From: Salinicola halophyticus | GTDB taxonomy: Bacteria > Pseudomonadota > Gammaproteobacteria > Pseudomonadales > Halomonadaceae | NCBI RefSeq assembly: GCF_003206695.1 | Contig: NZ_PZJN01000006.1 | Location: 241,333 to 305,332, forward strand | DNA length: 64,000 bases | Direction: 5' to 3' | In this document: piece after piece, positions 1 to 9,827 of the stretch | Position numbering within the stretch: the first letter of the stretch is position 1 | How the letters are laid out: each line of letters starts with the position of its first letter | The notes under the pieces: generated by a model | The model's input: the letters and a program-made list of their open reading frames with translations, nothing else | What the model was told of the DNA's origin: nothing | Database searches by the model: none | Made by a program: the position numbers and the translations under genes

Positions 1-436
<436 letters not shown>

Positions 437-469
437 GAACGCGCGTTCGCCAGGGCAGCTGAAGAGACG

Positions 470-505
470 AAAACGGCGCCCCGTTCGAGAACAGGGCGCC
501 GTTTT
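470..505. terminator. Bidirectional terminator between yheU and the transporter
   Basis: An 11-bp perfect inverted repeat (aaaacggcgcc / ggcgccgtttt) with a 14-nt loop is flanked by A-rich and T-rich ends on both sides, so it can end transcription of the converging yheU and transporter genes. Confidence 0.85.
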
Positions 506-542
506 ACATGGCCATTCGTCTGAACTGGCCGTTGCTGCCGGA

Positions 543-1856
543 TCAGGTGAAGAACAGCGGTACCACGATGCTGGAAATCAGCAGAATCAGTGCGCCACCC
601 AGGCGTGACGAGATCTGCGCGAATGGCATCAGCTGCATGCGCTTGGCGGCGGACAGTACCGCCACGTCGCCCGTGCCGCCCATGTTGGCCATGCACAGCC
701 CGGCGGTGATCGCCGACTCGATCGGATAGAAGCCGACCAGCCTGCCGACGAGACCGGCACCGAAGGCGGCTCCGGCGACGACCGCGAGGACGATCAGCAC
801 GTAGGTGATGGAGATCGCATCGATCACTTGGCCGAGATCGGTGTAGGCGATGCCGATGCCGAACAGCAGGGCGAAGGTCCAGTTCTTGGCGACGAACTGG
901 AACCACTGCGCTGCGGCTTCATTGACCGATTCCGGCACGATGTTGGTGATCTTGAGCACGGCAACCAGAATGATCATCAATGCATACGGGTGCAGCGGAA
1001 TCACGCTACCCAGAATCTCACCGGCGACGAAGAAGGTGAGCGCGGCGATGACGCCGATGCCCAGCTTGGAAAGGTCCGGCTTGCTCTCGCGCTCTTCGAT
1101 CTCGACGCCCGGCATCATCTGGCCGTTGCCGGTCAGGCTCGGCATGCGATTGGCCAGGCCGTTGAGCAGCCCGGCGATGATGATCGCGAAGACGTTACCC
1201 AGTGCCAGTGCCGGCACCAGAATCGAGATATAGTAGCTGGCCGGCTGGCCCAGCAGCTGCTCGTAGATCTGGCTCATGGGGACCGCGCCGGCGCCCATGC
1301 CACCGCCCATGATCGGCAACGCGATGACGACTACCGCGTCCTGCGGCGAGAAGCCCATCACCCAGCCAACGGCGATGGCGAACAGTGCCGCGAACAGCAC
1401 GGCGCAGATCAAAGGCAGCGCGTAACGCGAGCCCACCTTGACCAGTACCTTGGAATCCATGCCCAGAATGCTGCCGGTGATCAGCGCGGCGATATAGAAA
1501 TTGAGGAAGCCGCCGCCCTTCATGAACTGGGTCACGTTGTCGACGACACCGGTCGGCAGCCACTGCACGTAGACCAGTGCCGCGGCGCCGAAGATGGCGA
1601 GAATGGCGCCGCCACCCAGATAGCTTTTGACGATCGGCAGCCGATCGCCGATAAAGCCCAGGAGTTCGCCGAAGATCATCATGACCAGCAGGGCGCCGAT
1701 CATGCCGGTCGGGATCGTGTCCGTCGCGATGGAAAGGATCAGCACCGCGGTGGCGATGGCAAAAAGCGGTAGAGGAATGCCGAAGATCGGCGTCGTTAGC
1801 CAGCTTTCTCGGCGGCTAGAATCGGCCGACGCGGTTGGCGTCACGGTTGAAGTCAT
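543..1856 (-). CDS. 2-hydroxycarboxylate transporter (CitS/2HCT family)
   Basis: This 437-residue multi-pass inner-membrane protein is of the 2HCT family, which usually imports citrate or malate with Na+ or H+. Both family signature re-entrant loops are visible: GGGMGAG at residues 184-190 and GGTGD at 393-397, in the two halves of the inverted-repeat fold. A family-typical soluble N-terminus of about 20 residues precedes the first membrane span. The ATG at 1856 has a good Shine-Dalgarno (GGGGAG) and excludes 33 extra residues of a longer open frame. It is divergent from a CitA/CitB-type two-component system, which fits dicarboxylate- or citrate-induced expression. The exact substrate is unknown. 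Confidence 0.88.
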   Translation of the reverse strand: MTSTVTPTASADSSRRESWLTTPIFGIPLPLFAIATAVLILSIATDTIPTGMIGALLVMMIFGELLGFIGDRLPIVKSYLGGGAILAIFGAAALVYVQWLPTGVVDNVTQFMKGGGFLNFYIAALITGSILGMDSKVLVKVGSRYALPLICAVLFAALFAIAVGWVMGFSPQDAVVVIALPIMGGGMGAGAVPMSQIYEQLLGQPASYYISILVPALALGNVFAIIIAGLLNGLANRMPSLTGNGQMMPGVEIEERESKPDLSKLGIGVIAALTFFVAGEILGSVIPLHPYALMIILVAVLKITNIVPESVNEAAAQWFQFVAKNWTFALLFGIGIAYTDLGQVIDAISITYVLIVLAVVAGAAFGAGLVGRLVGFYPIESAITAGLCMANMGGTGDVAVLSAAKRMQLMPFAQISSRLGGALILLISSIVVPLFFT

Positions 1857-2334
1857 GGTTGGCTCCCCAAGGATTTTCGCCCAAAGGGCGTAAGCGGTAT
1901 GTTCGCCCGGTGGGCGGTACGCAGCCGAGGATAGAGGCCTGGTGGTGTCGACCAAGTTTTATGAAATTATTAAAGCCTTTATAAACTATTGAAAGAAATG
2001 CAGGGCCAGCCCGCATACCCGCAGACGCCGGGGTATACCACCTTGGTCTAAATTCGCAGTGATTCAGCGGCCACCGACGCCGCGCGCCCGCACGGTGTCC
2101 GTCTAGCGTTGATCGGCCTGTCGATGTCATGCAATAGCGGCACGTGGCATATGGCGACAGTGGCGCGTGGCACGTAGTAATGGATACTGGACGTGGTAAT
2201 GGGGAAAGGGCGTAGTAAAGGGTACAGGCGTAGTTGAATGGGGACAGGGAGTCACAGATGGAGTCCGGGTCAGGCTTACGAGAGGCGATATCCACTGACG
2301 AGGATGGTTGTCTATCACGCCGGGGGAGTGTTGC
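1857..2334. promoter_or_regulatory. Divergent control region of transporter and two-component system
   Basis: This 478-bp gap separates the 2HCT transporter from the sensor kinase. An AT-rich stretch at about 1955-1995 lies 100-140 bp upstream of the transporter start and is a plausible response-regulator and promoter region. The other half, 2169-2241, holds four imperfect direct repeats listed separately. No gene is seen. Confidence 0.5.
2169..2241 (+). repeat. Four imperfect ~19-20 bp direct repeats upstream of the sensor kinase
   Basis: Units resembling ggcacgtagtaatgg start near 2169, 2189, 2208 and 2227, each with a core of (a/g)cgtagta or cgtggta followed by an-tgg or aaagg. The spacing of about 19-20 bp is close to two helical turns. 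They lie about 95-165 bp before the kinase start and could be binding sites or degenerate tandem duplication. Confidence 0.5.
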
Positions 2335-3936
2335 ATGAAGCGGCTGCGCCTCAGTGCTCAGATATCGATTCTGGTCGCCAGCATGATCGTGCTGACGCTG
2401 GGTGTAGCGCTGCTGCTGTTCAATTATCAGCTGCGCGCCAATCTCGAGGAGGCCCAGGGTGAGCGGGTGATGGGGCTGGCGGCGGTGCTGGCCGACCGGG
2501 AAGACGTCAGGGTGGCGCTTTCAGCCCGGCCGATCGTTCACGACGCCAGTTCGCCGCTGCGCCAAGAAATCGAGCGGCTGCGCGAACGTCTGGGTGTGGA
2601 CTTCATCACCGTGATGGATCTCGACCATCTGCGTCTGACCCATCCCGATCCCGATGAGGTCGGGCGGTATTTTCGCGGCGGCGACGAAGATCCCGCCCTG
2701 GCGGGCGAATCCTACGTTTCTCGCTCCGAGGGTACGTTGGGCGTCAGTATTCGTGGCTTCTCGCCGGTGATGAACGACAACGGTACGGTCATCGGCGCCG
2801 TCTCGACCGGCGTCACGCTGACCCGTGTCGGCCTGCTGCTGGCCGAGCGCCGCCAGAGCCTGCTGCTCGGCATCGTGCTGCTGATGCTGGTGGGCGCCGC
2901 GAGCGCCTGGTGTCTGGCGCGCTATATCAAGCGGATTCTGCTGGGGTTCGAGCCGCATCAGATATCCCAGTGGGTTCGCGAGCGCCAGGCGATGCTGGCA
3001 TCACTGCACGAAGGGGTATTGGCGATCAATGGCGCCGGAGAGATCACCCTGGTCAACCCGGCGGCGTGTCAGTTGCTGAATCCGCTGGGAGCCGATGATG
3101 GTTCAGGCATTCCGGCATCGACACTGAAGGAGCTTTTCGACAGCGCCATGCCGACGCTCGATCGGCGGCTGACGCTGAACGGGCGGGCGCTGATCGTCAA
3201 CCGCGTGCCGATTCGCGGCGAACGCGGCGCGGGTGGCAGCGTGGTCACGCTGCGCGATCGCAGTGAGGTCAACCGGCTCGCCGAAGAGCTGACCGGCGTC
3301 AGTCGCTACGCCCAGGCGTTGCGCGCTTCGACCCATGAGTTCAAGAATCGACTGCACGTCATCCTGGGGCTGGTGCAACTGCGCGATCTGGGGCGTCTGG
3401 AGCGCTACCTGCGCGAGCTCGACGACACCCTGATCGCCCCGGCTGCGGCGCGGATCGCGGGAGTCAGGGATCCCGTTCTGGCGGGATTTCTGCTGGCCAA
3501 GGGCAGTGAAGCCCGGGAGCGCCGCGTCGCCTTCGAGATCGAACTGGAAAGCGAGATCCCGGCACCCGAGGATAGCGAAATCCTGCATCTGCTGGTCTCC
3601 ATCATCGGCAATCTGGTGGAGAACGCCTTCGAAGCGGTTGCTGGCCGCGAATCGCCGCAGGTGAGCCTGACGCTGGGTGTCGATGGCGGGGCGCTGTCGT
3701 TGCACGTGTCGGACAACGGCGGCGGCATGAACGAGGACCAGCGGCAGCGTGCCATCGAGCAGGGCGTCTCCTCCAAGGGCGAGGGGCGCGGCTACGGGCT
3801 GGCCATGGTCAAGACCCATATCGAATCGCTGGGGGGCGCGCTGGCGCTCTATTCCACGCTGGAGCGTGGCACCCTGGTCGAGGTGACAGTACCCTATGGG
3901 ATGGTCGTAACGCAGGTAACCGATGGAGTGACGTAG
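2335..3936 (+). CDS. CitA/DcuS-type sensor histidine kinase
   Basis: This 533-residue membrane histidine kinase has a first membrane span at about 10-30 and a periplasmic PAS-like ligand domain with the family motifs RVMGLAAVLADREDV (45-59) and THPDPDEVGRYF (102-113). A second span follows (about 175-195), then a cytoplasmic PAS (about 215-315), an H-box with likely phospho-acceptor His334 (ASTHEFKNRLHV), and an ATPase domain with NLVENAFEA, DNGGGMNE and GEGRGYGLAMV. This is the CitA/DpiB/DcuS class that senses citrate or C4-dicarboxylates. The ATG at 2335 has a strong GGGGGAG site. The response regulator follows after 3 nt, and a 2HCT transporter lies divergent. Confidence 0.9.
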   Translation: MKRLRLSAQISILVASMIVLTLGVALLLFNYQLRANLEEAQGERVMGLAAVLADREDVRVALSARPIVHDASSPLRQEIERLRERLGVDFITVMDLDHLRLTHPDPDEVGRYFRGGDEDPALAGESYVSRSEGTLGVSIRGFSPVMNDNGTVIGAVSTGVTLTRVGLLLAERRQSLLLGIVLLMLVGAASAWCLARYIKRILLGFEPHQISQWVRERQAMLASLHEGVLAINGAGEITLVNPAACQLLNPLGADDGSGIPASTLKELFDSAMPTLDRRLTLNGRALIVNRVPIRGERGAGGSVVTLRDRSEVNRLAEELTGVSRYAQALRASTHEFKNRLHVILGLVQLRDLGRLERYLRELDDTLIAPAAARIAGVRDPVLAGFLLAKGSEARERRVAFEIELESEIPAPEDSEILHLLVSIIGNLVENAFEAVAGRESPQVSLTLGVDGGALSLHVSDNGGGMNEDQRQRAIEQGVSSKGEGRGYGLAMVKTHIESLGGALALYSTLERGTLVEVTVPYGMVVTQVTDGVT

Positions 3937-3939
3937 TCC

Positions 3940-4665
3940 ATGCGCGTGCTGGTTGTGGAAGATGATCCGATGGTGATGCGTCTCAACGTCGAGTTTCTCA
4001 ATCGCCTCGACGGTGTCAGTCTGGTCGCGCAGTGCGAGGACCTGCCGGCGGCGAGAGAGATACTGGCGCAGGAACCGGTGGATCTGTTGCTGCTCGACGT
4101 CTACCTGCGCGAGCACAACGGGCTGTCGCTGGTCCGCGATCTGCGTCGGCAGGCTCGCGATATCCAGATCGTGCTGATCACGGCGGCTTCGGAGATGGAG
4201 ACGGTGCGCGAAGCCAAGCATCTGGGTGTCAGCGACTATCTGGTCAAGCCATTCGAGTTCGAGCGCTTCAAGGAGGCCCTGGCGCGCTGCCTGGACACAC
4301 ACCAGCGTCTTTCCCGGTTGCCCGCGCGGGCGCATCAGCGCGATCTGGACGCGCTTTTCCGGGAGACGACCCCAGGCCAGCCGGCGCGTCCCGGCGATCT
4401 GCCCAAGGGGCTGACCTCGAACTCCCTGTCCCAGGTAGCGAAAGCGGCCGCCGATCAGGGCACTTCGCCATTCACCACCGAAGCGATGAGCGAGAACACC
4501 GGCATGTCACGGGTATCGGTGCGCAAGTATCTCAAGCATCTCGTCGATCGCGGCGTGCTCGAGGAATCCTTCCATTACGGTCAGATCGGCCGCCCCTCCT
4601 TCACCTATCGCTGCCTCGACGACGACGCACTGGCCCGACTGGGCGAACCCGGTACCCCCAGCTAG
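3940..4665 (+). CDS. CitB/DcuR-type response regulator
   Basis: This 241-residue regulator has an N-terminal receiver domain with acidic pocket E7-D8-D9, phospho-acceptor Asp53 (LLLLDVYL) and Lys103 (DYLVKPFEF). The C-terminal DNA-binding part at about 160-225 reads SLSQVAKAA ... TTEAMSENTGMSRVSVRKYLKHL, the atypical helix-turn-helix of the CitB/DcuR/MalR class. It is almost certainly phosphorylated by the kinase encoded immediately upstream and probably activates the divergent 2-hydroxycarboxylate transporter gene. The end is clear of the convergent mnmC by 82 bp. Confidence 0.92.
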   Translation: MRVLVVEDDPMVMRLNVEFLNRLDGVSLVAQCEDLPAAREILAQEPVDLLLLDVYLREHNGLSLVRDLRRQARDIQIVLITAASEMETVREAKHLGVSDYLVKPFEFERFKEALARCLDTHQRLSRLPARAHQRDLDALFRETTPGQPARPGDLPKGLTSNSLSQVAKAAADQGTSPFTTEAMSENTGMSRVSVRKYLKHLVDRGVLEESFHYGQIGRPSFTYRCLDDDALARLGEPGTPS

Positions 4666-4747
4666 CGTTGCTAAGACGCGTTGCCGCCATCCTGAGTGCG
4701 TGACGAATCGTGTCTTGATGAATCGTGTCTTGAAGAAGCGTGCCGCG

Positions 4748-6784
4748 TCAGCGGCCGCGGATTAGATCGGCGATGATCCGCCGGCCAGGATGGAGATGAT
4801 CGACCAGCTCGCGTTCCAGCGGCAGCGGTTCGTCGTGAATCCGCGAAGCGATCAGCTCGGCGCACAGCGGCGCGCTGACCATGCCGCGAGAGCCGTGGGC
4901 CGTACTCACCCATAGTCCCGGATAGTGCTTGCCGGGGGCATCGAAGCGGCGCTTGGCATCCTTGCCCAGCGCGGCGTAGTCGGCGCGCCAGCGTCCGGTC
5001 TCCGGCAGCGGTCCGGCGTAGGGGGTCTTGTCCGGGCTGGCGGCGCGAATGCTGGCACGCCCGCCGCAGTCATCCGGAGGCAGTCTGGCCAACTGCTCGG
5101 CCAGCGCCGGCGCCGTTCGCGCCAGCTCCTCGAGATTGCGTTGGTGATCCGACTGGCGCAGCTCGATGTCGTCGTCGTTGGGGGAGAAGGTCGCGCCGAA
5201 GGTGAGCTTGCCGTCACGCGCCGGCATCACGTAGCCCTCGGCGCAGAGCACGCGCCTCAGCGTCGAGGCATTATCGACATCGATATCGATGTCGGCGTGC
5301 GACGGTAACGAGAGCGTGGAGATTTGACCACGGACGGATTGCAGCGGCAGCCCGTCGAGCCAGTCGCGGCTGGCGTGGCCAGTGGCGAACACGACCTGAT
5401 CGACATCCAGCGTTTCATGGTCGAGCTGCAGTCGCCAACCGCCTTCGGTTTCTCGCAGGGCATGGAGTTCGGCCTGATGGGGGGTGACACCGGGCGTCGC
5501 CGCCAGCTGACGACATAGCGCGATCGGATCCACCCAGCCCGCCTGGGGATAATACAGCGCGCTCTGATCGACCCCGGTGCCGGCCAGTCTCGTGGCCTCT
5601 GACGGATCGCTGGCAGCGACGACGGACGGTGGCAGGTCGTAGTTGGCCAGAAACCGCTGCCGACGCGGATCGTCTCCGGCCATCTGCAGCAGCCCGCAGT
5701 CGGACCACCAGCGGCGTTCCGGGTCGAGCCGCGCCAGCCAGCGCTGCGTGTAGAGCAGTGCGGCGAGATAGAACCGGCTCTGGAGATTGGGTTCGATCGC
5801 CAGTTTGACGTAGAGCGCCGCCTGGGGATTGCCCGACGCCCCGCTGGCGATACCCGCCCGATCGATCAGAGTGACCTGGCTACCGCGGTGGGCCAGTGCC
5901 GCGGCCACACTGGTCCCCGCGATTCCTCCGCCGATGACGGCGATATGGCTGGCGGCACTGGCGAAACCGACTGGCGGCGGCTGGAACCACGGCGTGGCGG
6001 CCCGAGGGTCGGGGTGCGGCGTCTCATCGCGTTCACCGCGGAGCATTTCGCGCTTGCGGCCGAACCCCGGCACCTTGTGCCAGCGAAAGCCGGCCGCCGC
6101 CAGGCCACGTCGCACGAAACCCGCGCAGGTGAACGTCGCGAAGGTGGCGCCCGGCCGGCTGGCAGCGGCCATGGCCTCGAACAGCTCGGGCCGCCACATC
6201 TCGGGGTTCTTCGAGGGTGCGAAACCGTCAAGAAACCAGGCATCGACTTGGCCGTCCAGGCGCGACAGACAGTCCGCCGCGTCGCCGAAGTGCAGATCCA
6301 GGGTGACGCGATCATCCAGCTGCAGCCGATGGATACCGGCCACGGCCGGCGGCCACTGATCGATCAGTCGCGCCGCCTGACGCGCAAGCGGCGGCCAGAG
6401 GTTCCAGGCGCGCTCCAGCGCTTCACGGGTGAGCGGATGCATCTCGGTCGAGACCAGATGGAGCCTGGCCCCGGCGGGCGCGTGCTCGTCGAAGCAGGCC
6501 CAGGCGCACAGCATGTTGAGGCCGGTACCGAAGCCGGTTTCGCCGATCGTGAACGCCCGCCGATGGCGCCAGTCGGCGAACCGTCGTGGTAGATCGTTGT
6601 TGTCGAGGAAGACGAAGCGGGATTCTGCCTGGCCGTCCTGACGCGAGAAATACACGTCATCGTAAGCGGTCGAGAACGGCGCCACGAGGTCGCCATCGTC
6701 GGCTCGCCAGTCGAGCTCGGCGTGGCGAATGGCCTGGCGATGAGGATTGACCTGGCGATGGGAAGTGACCGACTTGCCGCTCAT
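4748..6784 (-). CDS. mnmC: tRNA mnm5s2U biosynthesis bifunctional protein MnmC
   Basis: This 678-residue two-domain enzyme makes the wobble uridine modification 5-methylaminomethyl-2-thiouridine in tRNA. The N-terminal SAM-dependent methyltransferase half shows GETGFGTGLN (81-90) and DAWFLDGFAPSKNPEMW (181-197). The C-terminal FAD-dependent oxidoreductase half starts with the dinucleotide motif IAVIGGGIAG (281-290) and removes the carboxymethyl group. Full-length domains in the usual order and about the usual size for the family support an intact gene. Two perfect DnaA boxes lie 130-180 bp upstream of the start. Confidence 0.95.
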   Translation of the reverse strand: MSGKSVTSHRQVNPHRQAIRHAELDWRADDGDLVAPFSTAYDDVYFSRQDGQAESRFVFLDNNDLPRRFADWRHRRAFTIGETGFGTGLNMLCAWACFDEHAPAGARLHLVSTEMHPLTREALERAWNLWPPLARQAARLIDQWPPAVAGIHRLQLDDRVTLDLHFGDAADCLSRLDGQVDAWFLDGFAPSKNPEMWRPELFEAMAAASRPGATFATFTCAGFVRRGLAAAGFRWHKVPGFGRKREMLRGERDETPHPDPRAATPWFQPPPVGFASAASHIAVIGGGIAGTSVAAALAHRGSQVTLIDRAGIASGASGNPQAALYVKLAIEPNLQSRFYLAALLYTQRWLARLDPERRWWSDCGLLQMAGDDPRRQRFLANYDLPPSVVAASDPSEATRLAGTGVDQSALYYPQAGWVDPIALCRQLAATPGVTPHQAELHALRETEGGWRLQLDHETLDVDQVVFATGHASRDWLDGLPLQSVRGQISTLSLPSHADIDIDVDNASTLRRVLCAEGYVMPARDGKLTFGATFSPNDDDIELRQSDHQRNLEELARTAPALAEQLARLPPDDCGGRASIRAASPDKTPYAGPLPETGRWRADYAALGKDAKRRFDAPGKHYPGLWVSTAHGSRGMVSAPLCAELIASRIHDEPLPLERELVDHLHPGRRIIADLIRGR

Positions 6785-6918
6785 GGTTTCAAGGCCTGGG
6801 CCTCGTCGAATGGCCCTGACCTACCGGACCGCCGAGGCGTTGTATGAAATTTGATCGCTTTTCGCCAGGCGGCGGCTTATCGGCTACCGGGGAAGCCTTC
6901 CGCCGGATCTCAACAGTG

Positions 6919-6966
6919 TTATCCACAGCAAGTGTGCAAAACCTTCGCGTGAGCGGCTGTGGATAA
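6919..6966. promoter_or_regulatory. Pair of perfect DnaA boxes in inverted orientation
   Basis: The 9-mer ttatccaca is at 6919-6927 and its reverse complement tgtggataa at 6958-6966, 30 bp apart. Both match the strongest DnaA box consensus at 9 of 9 positions. They lie between mnmC and yciI and about 135-180 bp upstream of the mnmC start. They could control mnmC by DnaA or titrate DnaA. No AT-rich unwinding element or further clear boxes were seen, so this is not called an origin. Confidence 0.6.
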
Positions 6967-7009
6967 ACGCAGGCAAGGTGGGGCCGAGCCGGTGACGGGA
7001 ATCGCCAAG

Positions 7010-7309
7010 TCAGGGCAGCACGCGTTTGAACGGTTTGACCCGCACCTGGGAATAGACGCCGGCCGCGACGTAGGGGTCGGCATCGGCCCAGCGCTGGGCG
7101 GCCTCGAGCGAATCGAACTCCGCCACGATCAGGCTGCCGCTGAAGCCGGCGTCACCCGGATTGTCGCTGTCGATGGCCGGATGCGGGCCGGCCAGGATCA
7201 GACGCCCCTCGTCTTTCAAGTTTTCCAGCCGCTTGACGTGTTCCGGGCGAACCGAGAGTCGCTTTTGCAGACTGTCTTCGACGTCGTCGCTGATGATGGC
7301 GTAGAGCAT
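7010..7309 (-). CDS. yciI: YciI family protein
   Basis: This 99-residue ferredoxin-like-fold protein of the YciI/muconolactone-isomerase-like group begins [10 protein letters not shown] and contains [23 protein letters not shown] and a closing [14 protein letters not shown], all at the family positions. Its cellular role is not established. The ATG overlaps the yciB stop codon by one base (TGATG), so translation is probably coupled. The longer open frame upstream is yciB read in another frame and was excluded. Confidence 0.85.
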   Translation of the reverse strand: MLYAIISDDVEDSLQKRLSVRPEHVKRLENLKDEGRLILAGPHPAIDSDNPGDAGFSGSLIVAEFDSLEAAQRWADADPYVAAGVYSQVRVKPFKRVLP

Positions 7310-7860
7310 CAGGAGCCTTCCTCTGATTGGGATGATGAAAGATGGCGTGCCAGGAACACGGCTTGCCCGATCACGAACAGCAGCGTCAGGCCCAGCATGC
7401 CGAAGAGCTTGAAGTCGACCCAGGTCGCCTCGTCGTAGTAGCTGAAGACGTAGACGTTGAGTGCGGCCATGGCGAAGAAGAATAGCACCCAGGCCAGATT
7501 GAGGCGGTGCCACGTCGCCGCGGGGAGCGTTACCGCCTTGCCCATCATCCGCTGGGTCAAGGTCTGGCCGCCGAACAACGGCGACAGCAGAAAGGCGACA
7601 CCGAACAGGGCGTTGATGACGGTTGGCTTCCACTGAATGAAAGCGGGATTGTGGAAGGCGATGGTGGCGCCGGCCGAGACGATCACGATGATCGAGGTGA
7701 TCAGCAGCATCTTCTCGATCCGTCGCTGGCGCCACCAGACGATGCCCAGCTGCGCCAGGGTGGCGGGAATCAGCACCATCGTCGCTGTGATGATATCGCC
7801 GCTCAGATGATAGACGACGAAGAAGATCGCGATGGGCAGGAAATCGAACAGCAGTTTCAT
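7309..7860 (-). CDS. yciB: Inner membrane septation protein YciB (IspZ family)
   Basis: This 183-residue integral membrane protein has about five hydrophobic spans and the family signatures [17 protein letters not shown] at the start, [14 protein letters not shown], and [19 protein letters not shown]. The YciB/IspZ family affects cell envelope integrity and septation in enterics and Shigella. It sits directly upstream of yciI in the same orientation, the conserved pairing seen in many gammaproteobacteria. Confidence 0.9.
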   Translation of the reverse strand: MKLLFDFLPIAIFFVVYHLSGDIITATMVLIPATLAQLGIVWWRQRRIEKMLLITSIIVIVSAGATIAFHNPAFIQWKPTVINALFGVAFLLSPLFGGQTLTQRMMGKAVTLPAATWHRLNLAWVLFFFAMAALNVYVFSYYDEATWVDFKLFGMLGLTLLFVIGQAVFLARHLSSSQSEEGS

Positions 7861-8009
7861 ACGGGCAAGGCCTCCGGCGAGTGGTGACGACGCAGACGTT
7901 TGACCCGGCCCGTCGCGCCCGTCACCATAGTCGATCTATTCTGACAAAGACGCTGGCTGGCGTCATGCCCATGAGCGTTTTTCCCACCGATGATCTCGAA
8001 ATCCACCCG

Positions 8010-8894
8010 ATGAAGCTGGCGGATACGCTCGACGGCATCCGCGGCGTCGATCTGCACCTGCACTCCACCGCCTCCGACGGCAAGCTGTCTCCTTCCGAAC
8101 TGGCGAATCTCTGTCACGCGCGCGGTCTGACTCACGTCGCACTCACCGACCACGACACGATCGAAGGTGTCGAGGAGGCACGGCGGCAGTGTGAGCATCA
8201 TGGGGTCAGCCTGATCGCTGCCGCCGAGCTTTCCTGTCAATGGCGCGGGATCGGCCTCCATATCGTAGGGCTATTGCCCCAGGGCGTGTCGCCGGCGTTC
8301 GAGTCGGGGCTGGAAATCCTGAGTCGGGCGCGCGACAAGCGCTCCCGCGAGATCGCTCACCGCCTCGAGAAGATCGGGTTGGAAGACGGACTGGCCAAGG
8401 CAAGGCTCGAAGCGGGTAGTGAGCGCCCACTGGGGCGGCCGGATTTCGCCGCTGCGCTGGTCACGGCCGGTCTGGTGCCGGATCGCAAGGCGGCATTCAA
8501 GCGCTATCTCGGCACCGGCAAGCGTGGCGACGTCAAGATGCACTGGCCGGAACTGGCTACGGTGGTGGGCTGGATTCGCGACGCTGGCGGTATCGCCGTC
8601 GTCGCTCACCCGTTGCGTTACGGCATGACCCGACGCAAGCGCGATCTGCTGTTCTCGGCGTTCATCGAGGCCGGCGGCGAGGCGGCGGAACTGGTGAGCG
8701 GGTACCAGAACCCGGATACGACTCACGATCTGGCCCGGCAGCTCGACTTCCATGGCCTCTACGGGTCGATCGGCAGCGATTTCCACTATCCCGGCGGGCC
8801 GCTGTCGCCGGGAACCATCAGTCCGCCGCCACGCTCCCACGTCAAGCCGGTGTGGTGCCATCCCGCCATGCGCCGCTTTGCCAACGGCGAATAG
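8010..8894 (+). CDS. PHP-domain phosphoesterase (YciV/RNase AM family)
   Basis: This 294-residue soluble metal-dependent PHP phosphoesterase carries the metal ligands of the family: HLHSTASDG (HxH motif, about 16-24), LTDHDT, an acidic AAELSC, VVAHPLRYG and GSDFHYPG. The Escherichia coli homologue YciV (RNase AM, also called TrpH) trims short RNA 5' ends. The ATG at 8010 gives the family length. In-frame starts at 7965 and 7971 would add 13-15 residues and none has a strong ribosome-binding site, so the start is uncertain. It is divergent from yciB and followed by yciO, as in the enteric yci cluster. Confidence 0.88.
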   Translation: MKLADTLDGIRGVDLHLHSTASDGKLSPSELANLCHARGLTHVALTDHDTIEGVEEARRQCEHHGVSLIAAAELSCQWRGIGLHIVGLLPQGVSPAFESGLEILSRARDKRSREIAHRLEKIGLEDGLAKARLEAGSERPLGRPDFAAALVTAGLVPDRKAAFKRYLGTGKRGDVKMHWPELATVVGWIRDAGGIAVVAHPLRYGMTRRKRDLLFSAFIEAGGEAAELVSGYQNPDTTHDLARQLDFHGLYGSIGSDFHYPGGPLSPGTISPPPRSHVKPVWCHPAMRRFANGE

Positions 8895-9019
8895 CGTCAG
8901 GTCTGGTACTCTCACCGTTAGCCATCACGTGTCACCGGTCGTCGCCGTCAGGCGGTGCGGCAGAGGTTTCTACAGAGGCTTCAGAGCAGGTTTCAGAAGC
9001 GATTCGAGGAGAGCGTGAG

Positions 9020-9640
9020 ATGACCCAGTTTTTCCAGATTCATTCGCAGAATCCGCAGAAGCGGCTGATCGATCAGGCCATCGGCATCTTGAATCAGGGT
9101 GGTGTCATCGCCTATCCGACGGATTCAGGCTACGCCCTGGGTTGCCGGCTCGGCGAGAAGAAGGCGATCGAGAAGATCAAGTGGCTGCGTGAACTCGACG
9201 ACCGCCACAATTTTACCCTGGTGTGCTCCGATCTGTCGGAGATCGGCACCTACGCCAAGGTCGACAACAGCGTGTTTCGGCTGCTCAAGTCGCATACGCC
9301 CGGCGCCTACACCTTTATTCTGACTGCCACCAGCGAAGTGCCCCGGCTGCTGTTGCATCCCAAACGCCGTTCGATCGGCGTTCGGGTGCCGGATCACAAC
9401 ATCACGCACGCGCTGCTCGACGCCCTGGGCGAACCGCTGATGAGCGTGACGCTGATACCGGTGGGGGAGGCCTGGCCGATGACCGATGCGGAAGAGATCC
9501 GCGACCGCTTCGGCGCGCATCTGGATGCGATCATCGACGGCGGCGCCTGTCAGCTCGAACCGACCACCGTGGTTGATTTGCGCGAGATCCCGCCGGTAAT
9601 AGTCCGCGAAGGGCGGGGCGATTCCTCGGCTTTTCGCTGA
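9020..9640 (+). CDS. yciO: YciO/Sua5/YrdC family protein
   Basis: This 206-residue protein has the Sua5/YrdC/YciO fold: GGVIAYPTDSGYALGC near residues 28-43, then KKAIEKIKWLRELDDRHNF, PGAYTFILTAT, KRRSIGVRVPDH and ATP/RNA-binding elements. The family includes threonylcarbamoyl-AMP synthases, but the YciO branch has weak or uncharacterised activity and its role is unclear. The ATG at 9020 has GAGGAGAGCG before it. It follows the PHP gene by 125 bp in the same direction, repeating the enteric yciV-yciO order. Confidence 0.9.
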   Translation: MTQFFQIHSQNPQKRLIDQAIGILNQGGVIAYPTDSGYALGCRLGEKKAIEKIKWLRELDDRHNFTLVCSDLSEIGTYAKVDNSVFRLLKSHTPGAYTFILTATSEVPRLLLHPKRRSIGVRVPDHNITHALLDALGEPLMSVTLIPVGEAWPMTDAEEIRDRFGAHLDAIIDGGACQLEPTTVVDLREIPPVIVREGRGDSSAFR

Positions 9641-9827
9641 GTCGAGCGATCTGTCTCAGTCCCGCGGTTTGTCGGCGTCATATGACGAGACCGCACTGCT
9701 GAAACGAGGCTGGGGGCGCGGGCATTCAGGTCGGATGGGCCCCCGCCGTGGGCCGGCACCGCCTCACGTTCCACTCGCCGCGCCACTTCCTGCGCCAACC
9801 GGCGGGTCACTTCTTGCGCCCGACGGC

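Noticed and set aside
6919-6966. Chromosomal replication origin
   Set aside because: Only two DnaA boxes, no AT-rich unwinding region, and no dnaA, dnaN, gidA or parAB neighbours.
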